Origin: an uncultured Nesterenkonia sp.
GTDB lineage: Bacteria; Actinomycetota; Actinomycetes; Actinomycetales; Micrococcaceae
NCBI GenBank assembly: GCA_947494195.1
Contig: CANLUC010000003.1
Location: 248,001 to 312,000, forward strand
Length of the DNA stretch: 64,000 nucleotides
Direction: 5' to 3'
Every line of letters begins with the position of its first letter. Within the stretch, counting starts at the first letter, position 1. The position numbers and the translations under genes were made by a program. The notes under the pieces are model-generated. The model was not told where the DNA came from and did no database searches. It saw nothing but the letters and a program-made list of their open reading frames with translations. Positions 42,405-51,667 of this stretch are shown here, in pieces.

Positions 42405-42966
42405 GGTTGTTCTCCTCACTAGTAGCGTCTTGAGCCAGGGCTTCTTCTGCCTGGAATCTCTGCATCTTTTCGTCGTCCAGCTGTTCTCCCTTGCTCACCG
42501 CGTACCACCAGCAGGCCACGAAGGCCACGCCGGGGAGCGCCGCGAGCGGGACGATCAGACCCTCGCTGGTCAGCAGCGCGACCCCGATGAATCCGAAGAG
42601 CATCACGAACTGCAGCACCCAGCCGAACACGTAACCGCCGGGGCGCTGCAGCACCGCGCAGGTCAGGATCAGGATCAGCCCCAGCAGCAGCGAACCGCCG
42701 AGCAGCCACCATGCGTAGGGCCCATTCTGGTTCAGCCCCCAGGCGGCGAGGCTGAAGAAGAACATCAGCACCGCCTCGAGGCACAGGACCGTAGAGGCGA
42801 ACAGCGTCTTCACCGAACGCGGTGCCTTGACCTGTCCCGGACGCCACTCGCGCTGCGCCCGGGTCTGCCGCGGCGGTTTCCGCTGCGACCCAGGTTTCCC
42901 CTGTGGACCGGGTTCCCGCTGCGGCCCGGAGCCGTCGTCGCTCATCTGACCCACCGTCTCACTCAT
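42397..42966 (-). CDS. DUF4233 membrane protein
   Basis: A 189-residue protein with a charged, Pro/Gln-rich N-terminus (about residues 1-50) and four hydrophobic helices (for example TLFASTVLCLEAVLMFFFSL, GGSLLLGLILILTCAVL, GWVLQFVMLFGFIGVALL). The DUF4233 family is almost always found between folC and ndk in actinobacteria, as here; its function is unknown. ATG 42966 overlaps the folC stop by 4 nt, and its own stop overlaps ndk. Confidence 0.88.
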   Translation of the reverse strand: MSETVGQMSDDGSGPQREPGPQGKPGSQRKPPRQTRAQREWRPGQVKAPRSVKTLFASTVLCLEAVLMFFFSLAAWGLNQNGPYAWWLLGGSLLLGLILILTCAVLQRPGGYVFGWVLQFVMLFGFIGVALLTSEGLIVPLAALPGVAFVACWWYAVSKGEQLDDEKMQRFQAEEALAQDATSEENNHD

Positions 42967-44339
42967 GCCGGCTCGGGTGCACCCAGCAGGGTGCGGGCCT
43001 CGCCGACGACAGTGACGGATCCGGTGATCAGCACTCCGCCGATCAGACCCGGGTCGGCCTGATCGGCGCGGCCCACGGCCCAGTCGATGGCGTCATCCAG
43101 CCGTTCGGTCACGTAGATGTCCTCTTCGGCGTAGCCCACGTCCAGCGCGAGAGTTCCGAGCTGACCGGCGGGGATGGCACGCGGAGAGGTGGACTGGGTG
43201 AAGCAGATGTCCTCGACCAGCCCTTCGTACTCCTTGTACAGGCTGGTCAGCATCTCCCGCGCGTCCTTGTCCTGCAGGATGCCCACCACTAGCACCAGCC
43301 GCGAGAGGCCGAAGCTCTCCTTGAGCGCCTGCGCGCTGGCCTCGATCCCGGCGGGGTTGTGCGCGGCGTCGACGATGATGCTCGGCCCGGTGCGCAGGGT
43401 CTCCAGGCGCCCCGGGGCGGTGACGTTTTCGGCGGCGAGCCGCAGGTGCTCGATGTTCAGCTCCTGGGTGCCGCCGCCGATGAACGCCTCCAAGGCTGCG
43501 ACGGCGACCGCGAAGTTCTCCGCCTGGTGCGCTCCGTGCAGGGGCAGCAGGATCTCGGGGTAGCGTCCCGCCAGACCGGAGACGGTCAGCTGCTGACCCC
43601 CCACTCCTGGCACTCGGGACTCCACGCCGAACTCCACGCCTTCGAAGCGGAACGGCACGTTCTTCTCCTGCGCCGCCGCCAGCAGCACGTCAGCGGCGGC
43701 CGGGACCTGGGCGGCCGAGATGAGGAAGCCATGCTCCTTGATGATGCCGGCCTTCTCCAGCGCGATATCGCGTTCATCATCGCCGAGGAGGTCCGTGTGG
43801 TCGAGACTGATCGGGGTGACCACGCTGACCGCACCGTCGGCGACGTTGGTGGCGTCGGTGATGCCGCCGAGACCCACCTCGAGCACCATGACGTCCACGG
43901 GAGCATCGGCGAAGACGGCGAAGGCCAGGATGGTGACACATTCGAAGTAGGTCAGCGGGACCTCTCCGCGCTCGGCGAGGCTCGCGTCGACCATGCTGAT
44001 GAAGGGCCTCACCTCATCCCAGATGCGCACGAAGGTCTCATCCTCCACCGGCTGGCCGTCGAGGCAGATGCGCTCGGTGACCGAGGACAGATGCGGCGAG
44101 GTGTAGCGACCCACGCGGATGTCGTGGGCCATCAGGCCGGCCTCGATCATCCGCGCCGTGGAGGTCTTGCCGTTGGTGCCGGTGATGTGGATGACCGGGG
44201 CGGACCTGTTCGGCTCGCCGAGAAGGTCCATGGCCTCGAACATCGGCGCCATCCGCGGTTCCATCTTGTTCTCCGGCGCTCGGGAGAGCAGCTCAGCGTA
44301 AACGCTGGCCACCGAGAACTGGTCGAGTTCCTCTGGCAC
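42963..44339 (-). CDS. folC: Bifunctional folylpolyglutamate synthase / dihydrofolate synthase
   Basis: A 458-residue Mur-ligase-fold enzyme adding glutamate to folates. The P-loop is HITGTNGKTSTARMIEAGL (about residue 52), with SPHLSSVTERICLDGQPV and MVLEVGLGGITDATNVAD downstream, and the C-terminal domain has IVDAAHNPAGIEASAQAL. GTG 44339 overlaps the ileS TAG by one base (TAGTG), so translation is coupled to ileS. Conserved ileS-folC order supports the call. Confidence 0.96.
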   Translation of the reverse strand: MPEELDQFSVASVYAELLSRAPENKMEPRMAPMFEAMDLLGEPNRSAPVIHITGTNGKTSTARMIEAGLMAHDIRVGRYTSPHLSSVTERICLDGQPVEDETFVRIWDEVRPFISMVDASLAERGEVPLTYFECVTILAFAVFADAPVDVMVLEVGLGGITDATNVADGAVSVVTPISLDHTDLLGDDERDIALEKAGIIKEHGFLISAAQVPAAADVLLAAAQEKNVPFRFEGVEFGVESRVPGVGGQQLTVSGLAGRYPEILLPLHGAHQAENFAVAVAALEAFIGGGTQELNIEHLRLAAENVTAPGRLETLRTGPSIIVDAAHNPAGIEASAQALKESFGLSRLVLVVGILQDKDAREMLTSLYKEYEGLVEDICFTQSTSPRAIPAGQLGTLALDVGYAEEDIYVTERLDDAIDWAVGRADQADPGLIGGVLITGSVTVVGEARTLLGAPEPA

Positions 44340-47300
44340 TACCGGGCTCCTTCGACGACGGACACATGGATCGTGGGCTCAGCTGCAGTCTCGCAGGGAA
44401 CCGGATGCAGATCCACCGTCAGGGTCTCCTCGGAGACGAGCTGGCGGTGCGCCTGCAGGGCAGCGACCACAGCGGGAGAGGCGGTGACCGTGGTCTCGAT
44501 GCGATCAGAGACCTGCAGATCAGCGTCCTTGCGTGCCTGCTGGATGCTGCGGATCAGGTCACGGGCGATGCCCTCCGCGATCAGCTCCTCGCTCAGGGCC
44601 GTGTCCAGCACCAGGAAGCCGCCTACGCCGTCGAGGACCGTGACCACCTTTTCACCGAGCTGCTCGGAGACCGTGGTGCTCAGCGTGTATTCGCCCTCGA
44701 AGAGTTCCAGCCCACCGGCGGTGACGGTGCCTGAATCCACGGACCAGTCGCCGGACTTGGCCCCCTTGATCGCCTGCTGGACCTGCTTGCCCAGGCGGGG
44801 CCCGACGGCGCGGGCGTTGACCACCAGCTGCTGACCGATCCCCCAGTCCGCGGCCTCGGTCTCGGCGGAGTCGAGCAGCTGAACCTCTTTGAGGTTCAGC
44901 TCATCGGCGATGATCTGCTGATAGGTGCCCTCGAGGGACTGCGCCTGCGGGACGACCACACTGAGCTTCGCCAGTGGCTGGCGCACCCGGAGGTTCGCCT
45001 GCTTGCGCAGCGAGGAGCCTGACGAGCTGACCGTGCGGGTCAGCTCCATCAGCTCCACGGCGCGCTCATCATTCAGGTAGTCCTGAGGGTCAGGCCAGTC
45101 GGCCAGGTGCACCGAGCGACCACCGGTCAGCCCGCGCCAGATCTCCTCGCTGATCAGCGGCAGCAGCGGAGCGGAGACCCGGGCGAAGGTCTCCAGCACG
45201 GTGTAGAGCACATCGTAGGCGGCGAAGTCCTCGGCGTAGAACCGAGCGCGGGAGCGGCGGATGTACCAGTTGGTCAGCGTGTCGGAGAACCGGCGCAGCG
45301 ACTCGCAGGCGGCGGAGACGTCGTAGGCGTCCAGTGCTGCGGTGACCTCGCGGACCAGATCACCGGTGGCGGCGAGGATGTAGCGGTCAAGCGGGCTGGC
45401 GACGTCGTCGGCCCCCACTGCCTTCGCCTGGTAGCCGGCACCCTGGTTCGCCGTGTTGGAGTACAGCGCGAAGAAGTGCCAGGCGTTCCACATGGGCAGC
45501 AGCACCTGGCGCACGCTCTCCCGGATGCCCTCCTCGGTGACCACCAGGTTGCCGCCGCGCAGGATCGGGCTGGCCATCAGGAACCAGCGCATCGCGTCGG
45601 AGCCGTCGCGGTCCAGCACCTCGGAGACGTCTGGGTAGTTCTGCAGCGACTTGGACATCTTCTGCCCGTCGGAGCCCAGCACGATCCCGTGGCTGATCAC
45701 GTTGGTGAAGGCTGGCCGATCGAACAGGGCGGTGGCCAGCACATGCATGGTGTAGAACCACCCCCGGGTCTGACCGATGTACTCCACGATGAAATCCGCG
45801 GGGTGATGCTCGGCGAACCAGTCGGCGTTCTCGAACGGGTAGTGCACCTGGGCGAACTGCATTGATCCGGAGTCGAACCAGACGTCGAGGACGTCTTCGA
45901 CGCGACGCATGGTGGAGGCGCCGGTGGGGTCATCCGGGTTCGGGCGGGTCAGGTCATCGATCCAGGGGCGGTGCAGATCGGGCTCACCGTCGGCGTTGCG
46001 CGGGTAGTCGCCGAACGCCTCCTTCAGCTCCTCCAGCGAGCCGTAGACCTCGGTGCGGGGGTATTCCGGATTGTCCGAGACCCAGACCGGCAACGGGCTG
46101 CCCCAATAGCGGTTGCGCGAGATGGACCAGTCCCGGGCGTTCTCCAGCCACTTGCCGAACTGTCCGTGCTTGACGTTGCCCGGGATCCAGTTGATCTGCT
46201 CGTTGAGCTCGAGCATGCGGTCCTTGACCTGCGTCACGGCCACGTACCAGGAGGTGACTGCCTTGTAGATCAGCGGGTTCCGGCAGCGCCAGCAGTGCGG
46301 GTAGGAGTGCACATAGGAGGCCTCGCGGACCAGGCGTCCGGACCCCTTGAGCGCATTGATGATCGTGCGGTTGGCCTCGAAGACCTGGACACCGGCGATC
46401 TCAGCCAGCGGAGCGTCGCCGGAGGTGGTGGGCTGGGCGAACATCGGCAGGAAGCGCGCGCCTTCATCCACGGAGAGGATCACCGGGATACCCGCCTCTT
46501 CGGAGGAACGCTGATCCTCTTCACCATAGGCCGAGGCCTGGTGGACCAGGCCGGTGCCGTCGGTGGTGGTGACGTAGTCCTCCACGAGCACCCGGAAGGC
46601 GTGCTGAGTGCCCCAGGTCTCGGCGTCGGTGTAGTAGTCCCACAGCGGGGTGTATTCGATGTCGGCCAGGTCGGTGCCCCGATACCGGCCGACGACGGCG
46701 GCTGCCGCAGCCTCCGCGGCGGTGGCGCCCCCCGACTCCTCGGAATCGGTGAAGCCGAGGTCCTTGGCGTAGGTGCCGAGCAGCTCGACGGCGAGCATGT
46801 GCCGGCCCGGCAGCGGAGACTCGGCCGGGGATTCGACCACCACGTACTCGACCTCCGGCCCCACGGCCACGGAGAAGTTGGTGGGCAGGGTCCACGGGGT
46901 GGTGGTCCAGGCCAGGAGATTCACGCCGACCAGGTCATCTCCGTGCGTGCCGCCCCCGGTGATCGGGAAGGCCACGGTGACCGAAGGGTCCTGGCGCTCC
47001 TTGTAGACGTCGTCGTCCATGCGCAGCTCGTGGTTGGACAGCGGGGTCTCGTCCTTCCAGCAGTAGGGAAGCACGCGGAAGCCCTGATAGGTCAGGCCCT
47101 TCTCGTGGAGCTGCTTGAAGGCCCAGATGACCGATTCCATGTACTCGACGTTGAGCGTCTTGTAGTCATTCTCGAAGTCCACCCAGCGGGCCTGACGATT
47201 GACGTAGGACTCCCATTCACCGGTGTACTTCAGCACCGAGGCGCGGCAGGCATCGTTGAACTTGTCCACGCCCAGGGCCTCGATCTCGGCCTTGTCGGTC

Positions 47301-47674
47301 ATGCCGAGTTCCTTCATCGCCGTGAGCTCGGCGGGAAGCCCGTGGGTGTCCCAGCCGAAGCGACGCTCCACACGCCGACCGCGCTGGGTCTGGTAGCGCG
47401 CGACGAGGTCCTTCACGTAGCCGGTGAGCAGGTGACCGTAGTGCGGCAGACCGTTGGCGAAGGGAGGGCCGTCGTAGAAGACGAACTCGTTGGGCGCTCC
47501 GCTGGACGACTCGGCGGGACGGTTCTCGATGGAGGCCTTGAACGTGCCGTCCTTCTCCCACTCCGCAAGCACGCGCTCTTCGATCTTCGGGAAGCGCGGC
47601 GAGGCGGGGATCCTGCGCTGCTCGCCGTCGGCGGCCGAGGCGCGTGGATACACGGGAGAGCTGTTCTGCGTCAT
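44339..47674 (-). CDS. ileS: Isoleucyl-tRNA synthetase (type 2 / eukaryote-like)
   Basis: An 1111-residue class Ia synthetase charging tRNA-Ile. The HIGH-type motif is [15 protein letters not shown] (about residue 76) and the KMSKS motif is [20 protein letters not shown] (about 670). The editing (CP1) domain lies between ([20 protein letters not shown]). Length and motif context fit the IleS2 subtype, which tends to tolerate mupirocin. ATG 47674 starts [10 protein letters not shown], 7 nt after the AGGACG Shine-Dalgarno; the frame upstream is open but lies in the T-box leader. Head of the ileS-folC-DUF4233-ndk operon. Confidence 0.98.
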   Translation of the reverse strand: MTQNSSPVYPRASAADGEQRRIPASPRFPKIEERVLAEWEKDGTFKASIENRPAESSSGAPNEFVFYDGPPFANGLPHYGHLLTGYVKDLVARYQTQRGRRVERRFGWDTHGLPAELTAMKELGMTDKAEIEALGVDKFNDACRASVLKYTGEWESYVNRQARWVDFENDYKTLNVEYMESVIWAFKQLHEKGLTYQGFRVLPYCWKDETPLSNHELRMDDDVYKERQDPSVTVAFPITGGGTHGDDLVGVNLLAWTTTPWTLPTNFSVAVGPEVEYVVVESPAESPLPGRHMLAVELLGTYAKDLGFTDSEESGGATAAEAAAAAVVGRYRGTDLADIEYTPLWDYYTDAETWGTQHAFRVLVEDYVTTTDGTGLVHQASAYGEEDQRSSEEAGIPVILSVDEGARFLPMFAQPTTSGDAPLAEIAGVQVFEANRTIINALKGSGRLVREASYVHSYPHCWRCRNPLIYKAVTSWYVAVTQVKDRMLELNEQINWIPGNVKHGQFGKWLENARDWSISRNRYWGSPLPVWVSDNPEYPRTEVYGSLEELKEAFGDYPRNADGEPDLHRPWIDDLTRPNPDDPTGASTMRRVEDVLDVWFDSGSMQFAQVHYPFENADWFAEHHPADFIVEYIGQTRGWFYTMHVLATALFDRPAFTNVISHGIVLGSDGQKMSKSLQNYPDVSEVLDRDGSDAMRWFLMASPILRGGNLVVTEEGIRESVRQVLLPMWNAWHFFALYSNTANQGAGYQAKAVGADDVASPLDRYILAATGDLVREVTAALDAYDVSAACESLRRFSDTLTNWYIRRSRARFYAEDFAAYDVLYTVLETFARVSAPLLPLISEEIWRGLTGGRSVHLADWPDPQDYLNDERAVELMELTRTVSSSGSSLRKQANLRVRQPLAKLSVVVPQAQSLEGTYQQIIADELNLKEVQLLDSAETEAADWGIGQQLVVNARAVGPRLGKQVQQAIKGAKSGDWSVDSGTVTAGGLELFEGEYTLSTTVSEQLGEKVVTVLDGVGGFLVLDTALSEELIAEGIARDLIRSIQQARKDADLQVSDRIETTVTASPAVVAALQAHRQLVSEETLTVDLHPVPCETAAEPTIHVSVVEGAR

Positions 47675-47930
47675 GGAGGTCCGTCCTGCAGGTGTGCTGA
47701 GCTGATGGTCTGACACGCTCACAAGGACGCCTCGAGGACGCGGTACCACCTTGCTTGCCCGCCTGAGGCGCGTCCCGCCCTCCACGTAGGAGGTGAGGTG
47801 CGCCGTCGTCGGGCCTCTCCATGACTGCTGTGACGGGCTTACCCGTCCGGTTCTACTGGGGCTGTGACGGCGTGATGCCGCGGGCCTGTTCCGCCGGAAG
47901 CTCACCGGTGATGGCCGGGTCGAAGCTGAT
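47675..47930 (-). promoter_or_regulatory. ileS T-box riboswitch leader (translational type)
   Basis: On the minus strand the conserved T-box sequence AAGGTGGTACCGCG lies at 47752-47739. Upstream are a Stem I with candidate isoleucine specifier ATC at 47912-47910 (context CCGGCCATCACCGG) and a Stem II segment beginning AGTAGAACCGGACGGG. Just after the T-box, CGTCCT occurs twice (47740-47735 and 47729-47724) and is complementary to the ileS SD AGGACG at 47687-47682. Uncharged tRNA-Ile would free the SD, so control is at translation, as in other actinobacterial ileS T-boxes. A TAGACT -10 (47942-47937) sets the approximate 5' end. This accounts for the 390-bp gap between ileS and the next gene. 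Confidence 0.88.
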
Positions 47931-48064
47931 GGCACTAGTCTACTGGGTCTGCTGACCCTGCGCAGAACCTGAGCGTCACACGACCGTGCTAGATTCCAGC
48001 CCGAGCCGCACTCCCTCCCCCGCGCGCTCTCCCGCCATCTCAATGAGCAGAGGATTCGAGACCC

Positions 48065-48772
48065 ATGGAGATCGATCTCTTTCCGGAGACCTTCGGCACC
48101 CAGGTGCTGCTTCTGGTGAGCGCCTTCGTCCTCTCGTCGGCGATCGGCATCGAGCGTGACGTGCGGCAGAAATCAGCCGGCGCGCGCACGCACATCCTGG
48201 TGGGCATGGGCTCGGCGCTGTTCACCCTGGTCTCTGCCTACGGGTTCTCCCATCTGCTCGGCGGCGATGTGGTGCTGGATCCTTCGCGGATCGCCGCGCA
48301 GATCGTCAGCGGCATCGGTTTCATCGGCGCCGGAGTGGTGTTCGTGCGGCAGAACATGGTCTCCGGGCTGACCACTGCGGCGTCCATCTGGGTCACGGCG
48401 GCGGTGGGCATGGCATGCGGGGCCGGGATGCCGATGCTCGCCGCCCTCACCGTGCTGCTCTACCTGCTGGCGGTCACGCTGGTCACCACGCTGGTGCGAC
48501 GACTCCCCCGGCACGATCGCTCGGAGCGGTACGTGGTCCGCTACGCCGACGGCCATGGGATCCTGCGCGAGATCCTCGGGGAGGCATCCCAGCTGGGGTA
48601 TGAGACGCGGCTGGTGCGCACCCGCCGGATGGAGGTCACCGACGGGTTCGCCGTGGACGCGACGATGACGTTCACGCGCACCCAGCGGGTCGGACGCGAG
48701 CAGCTCTTCGAAGCGTTGCATGAGATCGACGGCGTCCTCGAGATCCGCACCGCGAACGTCGAGAACGACTGA
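48065..48772 (+). CDS. MgtC/SapB family membrane protein
   Basis: A 235-residue protein: four or five N-terminal helices with the MgtC signature [20 protein letters not shown], then [20 protein letters not shown] and [20 protein letters not shown], followed by a cytoplasmic ACT-like C-terminal domain (about residues 150-235). MgtC proteins modulate P-type ATPases or Mg/phosphate homeostasis; members with this C-terminal domain are widespread outside pathogens. AGAGGA precedes ATG 48065. It is divergent from the ileS leader; a TAGATT at 47990-47995 is a possible -10. Confidence 0.92.
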   Translation: MEIDLFPETFGTQVLLLVSAFVLSSAIGIERDVRQKSAGARTHILVGMGSALFTLVSAYGFSHLLGGDVVLDPSRIAAQIVSGIGFIGAGVVFVRQNMVSGLTTAASIWVTAAVGMACGAGMPMLAALTVLLYLLAVTLVTTLVRRLPRHDRSERYVVRYADGHGILREILGEASQLGYETRLVRTRRMEVTDGFAVDATMTFTRTQRVGREQLFEALHEIDGVLEIRTANVEND

Positions 48773-48790
48773 CCCCGCCGGGCCCGCCCG

Positions 48791-48865
48791 GCAAATTATC
48801 GTAGAGCTCCCGCGGAATCGTAGAGCTATAGCCCTACGATTCGCTACAGCCCTACGATAATTTGC
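48791..48865. repeat. Nested inverted repeat between mgtC-like gene and valS
   Basis: Outer arms GCAAATTATCGTAG (48791-48804) and CTACGATAATTTGC (48852-48865) are perfectly complementary. Inner arms GAATCGTAG (48815-48823) and CTACGATTC (48834-48842) are too. CGTAG or its complement occurs in all four arms. The element is AT-rich against its surroundings and lies between convergent genes (stops at 48772 and 48889). It could act as a bidirectional terminator or be a small repeat/MITE-like element. Confidence 0.7.
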
Positions 48866-48888
48866 TCGGACGGGTCGCCGGGGCAGGG

Positions 48889-51531
48889 TCAGACCTGGGC
48901 GGGCTGCTCTTCCTCGGCGAGCTGCACGTCGGTGACCAGCACGGATTGACCCGCGTCGGCCTGCTCGTTCAGCTCCAGCGACCGCGACCGCGTGGCCGCC
49001 TGCACGTCGGGCAGCGCCGCCTCGATCTGCGCCATCGTCTGCTTCCGTGCCGAGATCCGCGCGCTGAGGACCTCGGTGCGCTGTTTGACCTTGGCCTCGG
49101 ACTTCACCTTGCGCAGCCCGGAGAGCACCTGCGCCACGGTCTCCAGCATCCCGGCGGACCCCTGCACGGACTCCAATCCTGCGGTGCTGGGCCACTGCGT
49201 GGAGTGCACCGAGCCATGGCGCCACCAGCGCCAGACCTCGTCGGTGACGAAGGGAAGGATCGGCGCGAAGAGCCGCAGCAGCGAGTCGAGCGTGGTCGCC
49301 AGCGCCGCCAGCACGGAGGCCTGCGCCTCCTCCCCACGGGACCCGTAGGCGCGGTCCTTGACCAGTTCGACGTAGTCATCGGTGAAGGACCAGAAGAAGG
49401 ACTCCACCAGCTGCAGCGCCCGGGCGTAGTCGTAGTCGGCGAAATGCTTGGTCGCCTGATCCACCACGGTGCGCAGCTCGGCGATCAGCGCTCGGTCCAA
49501 CGGTTCGGTGAGCACCGCAGTGCCGGCCTCGTCGGTGATGATGTGACCCTCGGTGACTCCGAGGTTCAGCGCGAACTTCGAGGCGTTGAGCAGCTTGATC
49601 GAGAGGCGTCGCCCGATCTTCATCTGCGCGACCTCGTAGGCGGTGTCGGCACCGAGCTTCGCCGAGGCGGCCCAGTAGCGCACCGCGTCGGAGCCGAACT
49701 GCTCCAGCGGCTCCGTGGGGACCACGACGTTGCCCTTGGACTTGGACATCTTCTTGCGATCCGGATCGAGGATCCACCCCGAGATCGCGGTGTTGGTCCA
49801 CGGCACCGAATCGTTCAGCGAGTTCGCGCGCACCGCAGAGGCGAAGAGCCAGGTGCGAATGATGTCGTGGCCCTGCGGGCGCAGATCGAAGGGGAAGACC
49901 TTGTTGAAGAAGTCGTTGTCCTTCTCCCAGCGGCCAGCGATGTGCGGGGTGATCGCCGAGGTGGCCCAGGTGTCGAGCACATCCGCCTCACCGATGAAGC
50001 CGCCAGCCACGCCGCGCTGAGACTCCTCGTAGCCGTCCGGGACCTGCGAGGCAGGATCCACCGGAAGCTGAGCCTCCGCAGGCAGCAGCGGGTTGTCGTA
50101 GTCCGGCTCGGCGTCGGCGTTCAGCGGGTACCAGACCGGGATCGGCACGCCGAAGAAGCGCTGCCGGGAGACCAGCCAGTCCCCGTTCAGCCCCTCAACC
50201 CAGTTCTCGTAGCGAGAGCGCATGAAGGCGGGGTGCCAGGAGATCTCCCTGCCGCGGGCGATCATCTTCTCGCGCCGTCCAGCATCGCGTCCGCCGTTGC
50301 GGATGTACCACTGCCGGGAGGTGACGACCTCCAGCGGCTTGTCGCCCTTCTCGTAGAAGTGCACGGCGTGGGTGATCTTCTTCGGCTCGCCGTCGAGCAG
50401 GTCCTCGGCCTTGAGCAGCTCGACCACTGCCTCCTTGGCGGAGTGCACGGTCTTGCCGGCCAGCTGCTCATAGTGCTGGGCACCGGTCTCGGAGGTGATC
50501 CATTCCGGGGTCTCGCGGGAGAAGCGGCCGTCGCGGCCGATCAGCGCACGGGTGGGAAGCTGCAGCTCGCGCCACCAGGTCACGTCGGTCATGTCACCGA
50601 AGGTGCAGATCATCGCCACGCCGGAGCCCTTGTCGGGCTGCGCCAGCCCGTGGGCCTTGACCTCGACCTCGACGCCGAAGAGCGGCGAGATGACGGTTGT
50701 GCCGAAGAGGTGCTGATAGCGCTCGTCGTCCGGGTGAGCCACCAGCGCCACACAGGAGGGCAGCAGCTCCGGTCGGGTGGTCTCGATGAAGACCTGCTCC
50801 CCGGTGTCCTTCACGGTGAACGGGTAGCGGTGGTACGCGCCGGGGTGGTCCTTCGCCTCGAGTTCGGCCTGCGCCACCGCGGTGCGGAACGTGATGTCCC
50901 ACAGCGTCGGCGCCTGCGCGGTGTAGGCGTTGCCGACTTGGATGTCGCGCAGGAACGCCCGCTGGGAGGCGGCGCGAGAGTCGTCGTCGATGGTGCGGTA
51001 GGTCTGCCGCCAGTCCACGGAGAGGCCGAGCCGGGAGAAGAGGTCCTCGAAGATCTTCTCGTCCTCGACGGTGAGCGTCTCGCAGAGCTCGATGAAGTTC
51101 GCCCGGCTGATGGCGTCCCAGTCGCGCTGGTTCTTCGCGGGCTTCTCCAGCGGGGTGTAGTCGGGGTCGTAGGGCTGCGCGGGATCACAGCGCACCCCGT
51201 AGTAGTTCTGCACGCGCCGCTCGGTGGGCAGGCCGTTGTCGTCCCAGCCCAGCGGGTAGAAGACGTTCTTCCCGGACATGCGCATGAAGCGCGCCATCAC
51301 ATCGGTCTGGGTGTAGGAGAACATGTGTCCCACATGCAGCGAGCCGGAGGCGGTGGGCGGGGGCGTGTCGATGGAGTACACCTGTGACCGCTCGGTGTCC
51401 TCGTCGAAGTGGTAGATCTCCTCTGCCTGCCAGGCGGCGTGGAGCTTCTCCTCCAGGCCCTCCAGGGCGGGCTTCTCGGGCACGTCGGGGGTCTTGACGG
51501 GCGCGTCTGTGCCCGTGATCTGTTCAGCCAT
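48889..51531 (-). CDS. valS: Valyl-tRNA synthetase
   Basis: An 880-residue class Ia synthetase. HIGH motif PTASGSLHVGHMFSYTQTD (about residue 60), GWDDNGLPTERRVQNYYGVR, editing-domain GEQVFIETTRPELLPSCVAL, and KKMSKSKGNVVVPTE (about 595). It carries the C-terminal helical tail. The HVGHMFSYTQTD form is the variant seen in several Micrococcales rather than the HMGHAFEHT of E. coli type. ATG 51531 starts MAEQITGTDAPVKTPDV. Monocistronic here; no T-box sequence was found upstream. Confidence 0.98.
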   Translation of the reverse strand: MAEQITGTDAPVKTPDVPEKPALEGLEEKLHAAWQAEEIYHFDEDTERSQVYSIDTPPPTASGSLHVGHMFSYTQTDVMARFMRMSGKNVFYPLGWDDNGLPTERRVQNYYGVRCDPAQPYDPDYTPLEKPAKNQRDWDAISRANFIELCETLTVEDEKIFEDLFSRLGLSVDWRQTYRTIDDDSRAASQRAFLRDIQVGNAYTAQAPTLWDITFRTAVAQAELEAKDHPGAYHRYPFTVKDTGEQVFIETTRPELLPSCVALVAHPDDERYQHLFGTTVISPLFGVEVEVKAHGLAQPDKGSGVAMICTFGDMTDVTWWRELQLPTRALIGRDGRFSRETPEWITSETGAQHYEQLAGKTVHSAKEAVVELLKAEDLLDGEPKKITHAVHFYEKGDKPLEVVTSRQWYIRNGGRDAGRREKMIARGREISWHPAFMRSRYENWVEGLNGDWLVSRQRFFGVPIPVWYPLNADAEPDYDNPLLPAEAQLPVDPASQVPDGYEESQRGVAGGFIGEADVLDTWATSAITPHIAGRWEKDNDFFNKVFPFDLRPQGHDIIRTWLFASAVRANSLNDSVPWTNTAISGWILDPDRKKMSKSKGNVVVPTEPLEQFGSDAVRYWAASAKLGADTAYEVAQMKIGRRLSIKLLNASKFALNLGVTEGHIITDEAGTAVLTEPLDRALIAELRTVVDQATKHFADYDYARALQLVESFFWSFTDDYVELVKDRAYGSRGEEAQASVLAALATTLDSLLRLFAPILPFVTDEVWRWWRHGSVHSTQWPSTAGLESVQGSAGMLETVAQVLSGLRKVKSEAKVKQRTEVLSARISARKQTMAQIEAALPDVQAATRSRSLELNEQADAGQSVLVTDVQLAEEEQPAQV

Positions 51532-51667
51532 TGGGCCATTCTTTCACGAAGCAGCCCGCGAACCGCACCCGATGCCCGCACCCGATGTCACGAGCTCCAG
51601 CCTGCGTCGGGCACCAGCCGCTCTCCTTCCAGCACCTCTGCCTCCGGCTCCACCGCCGCCCCGTGAA

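Noticed and set aside
45971-51387. Very long plus-strand frames opposite ileS and valS
   Set aside because: Both synthetases are complete with HIGH and KMSKS motifs; the antisense frames show no domain.
51588-51667. Protein-like tail (GAAVEPEAEVLEGERLVPDA) after the MurJ-like stop, in another frame
   Set aside because: It looks codon-biased but has no start or SD, and the MurJ-like protein already ends normally; kept only as a possible frameshifted extension.
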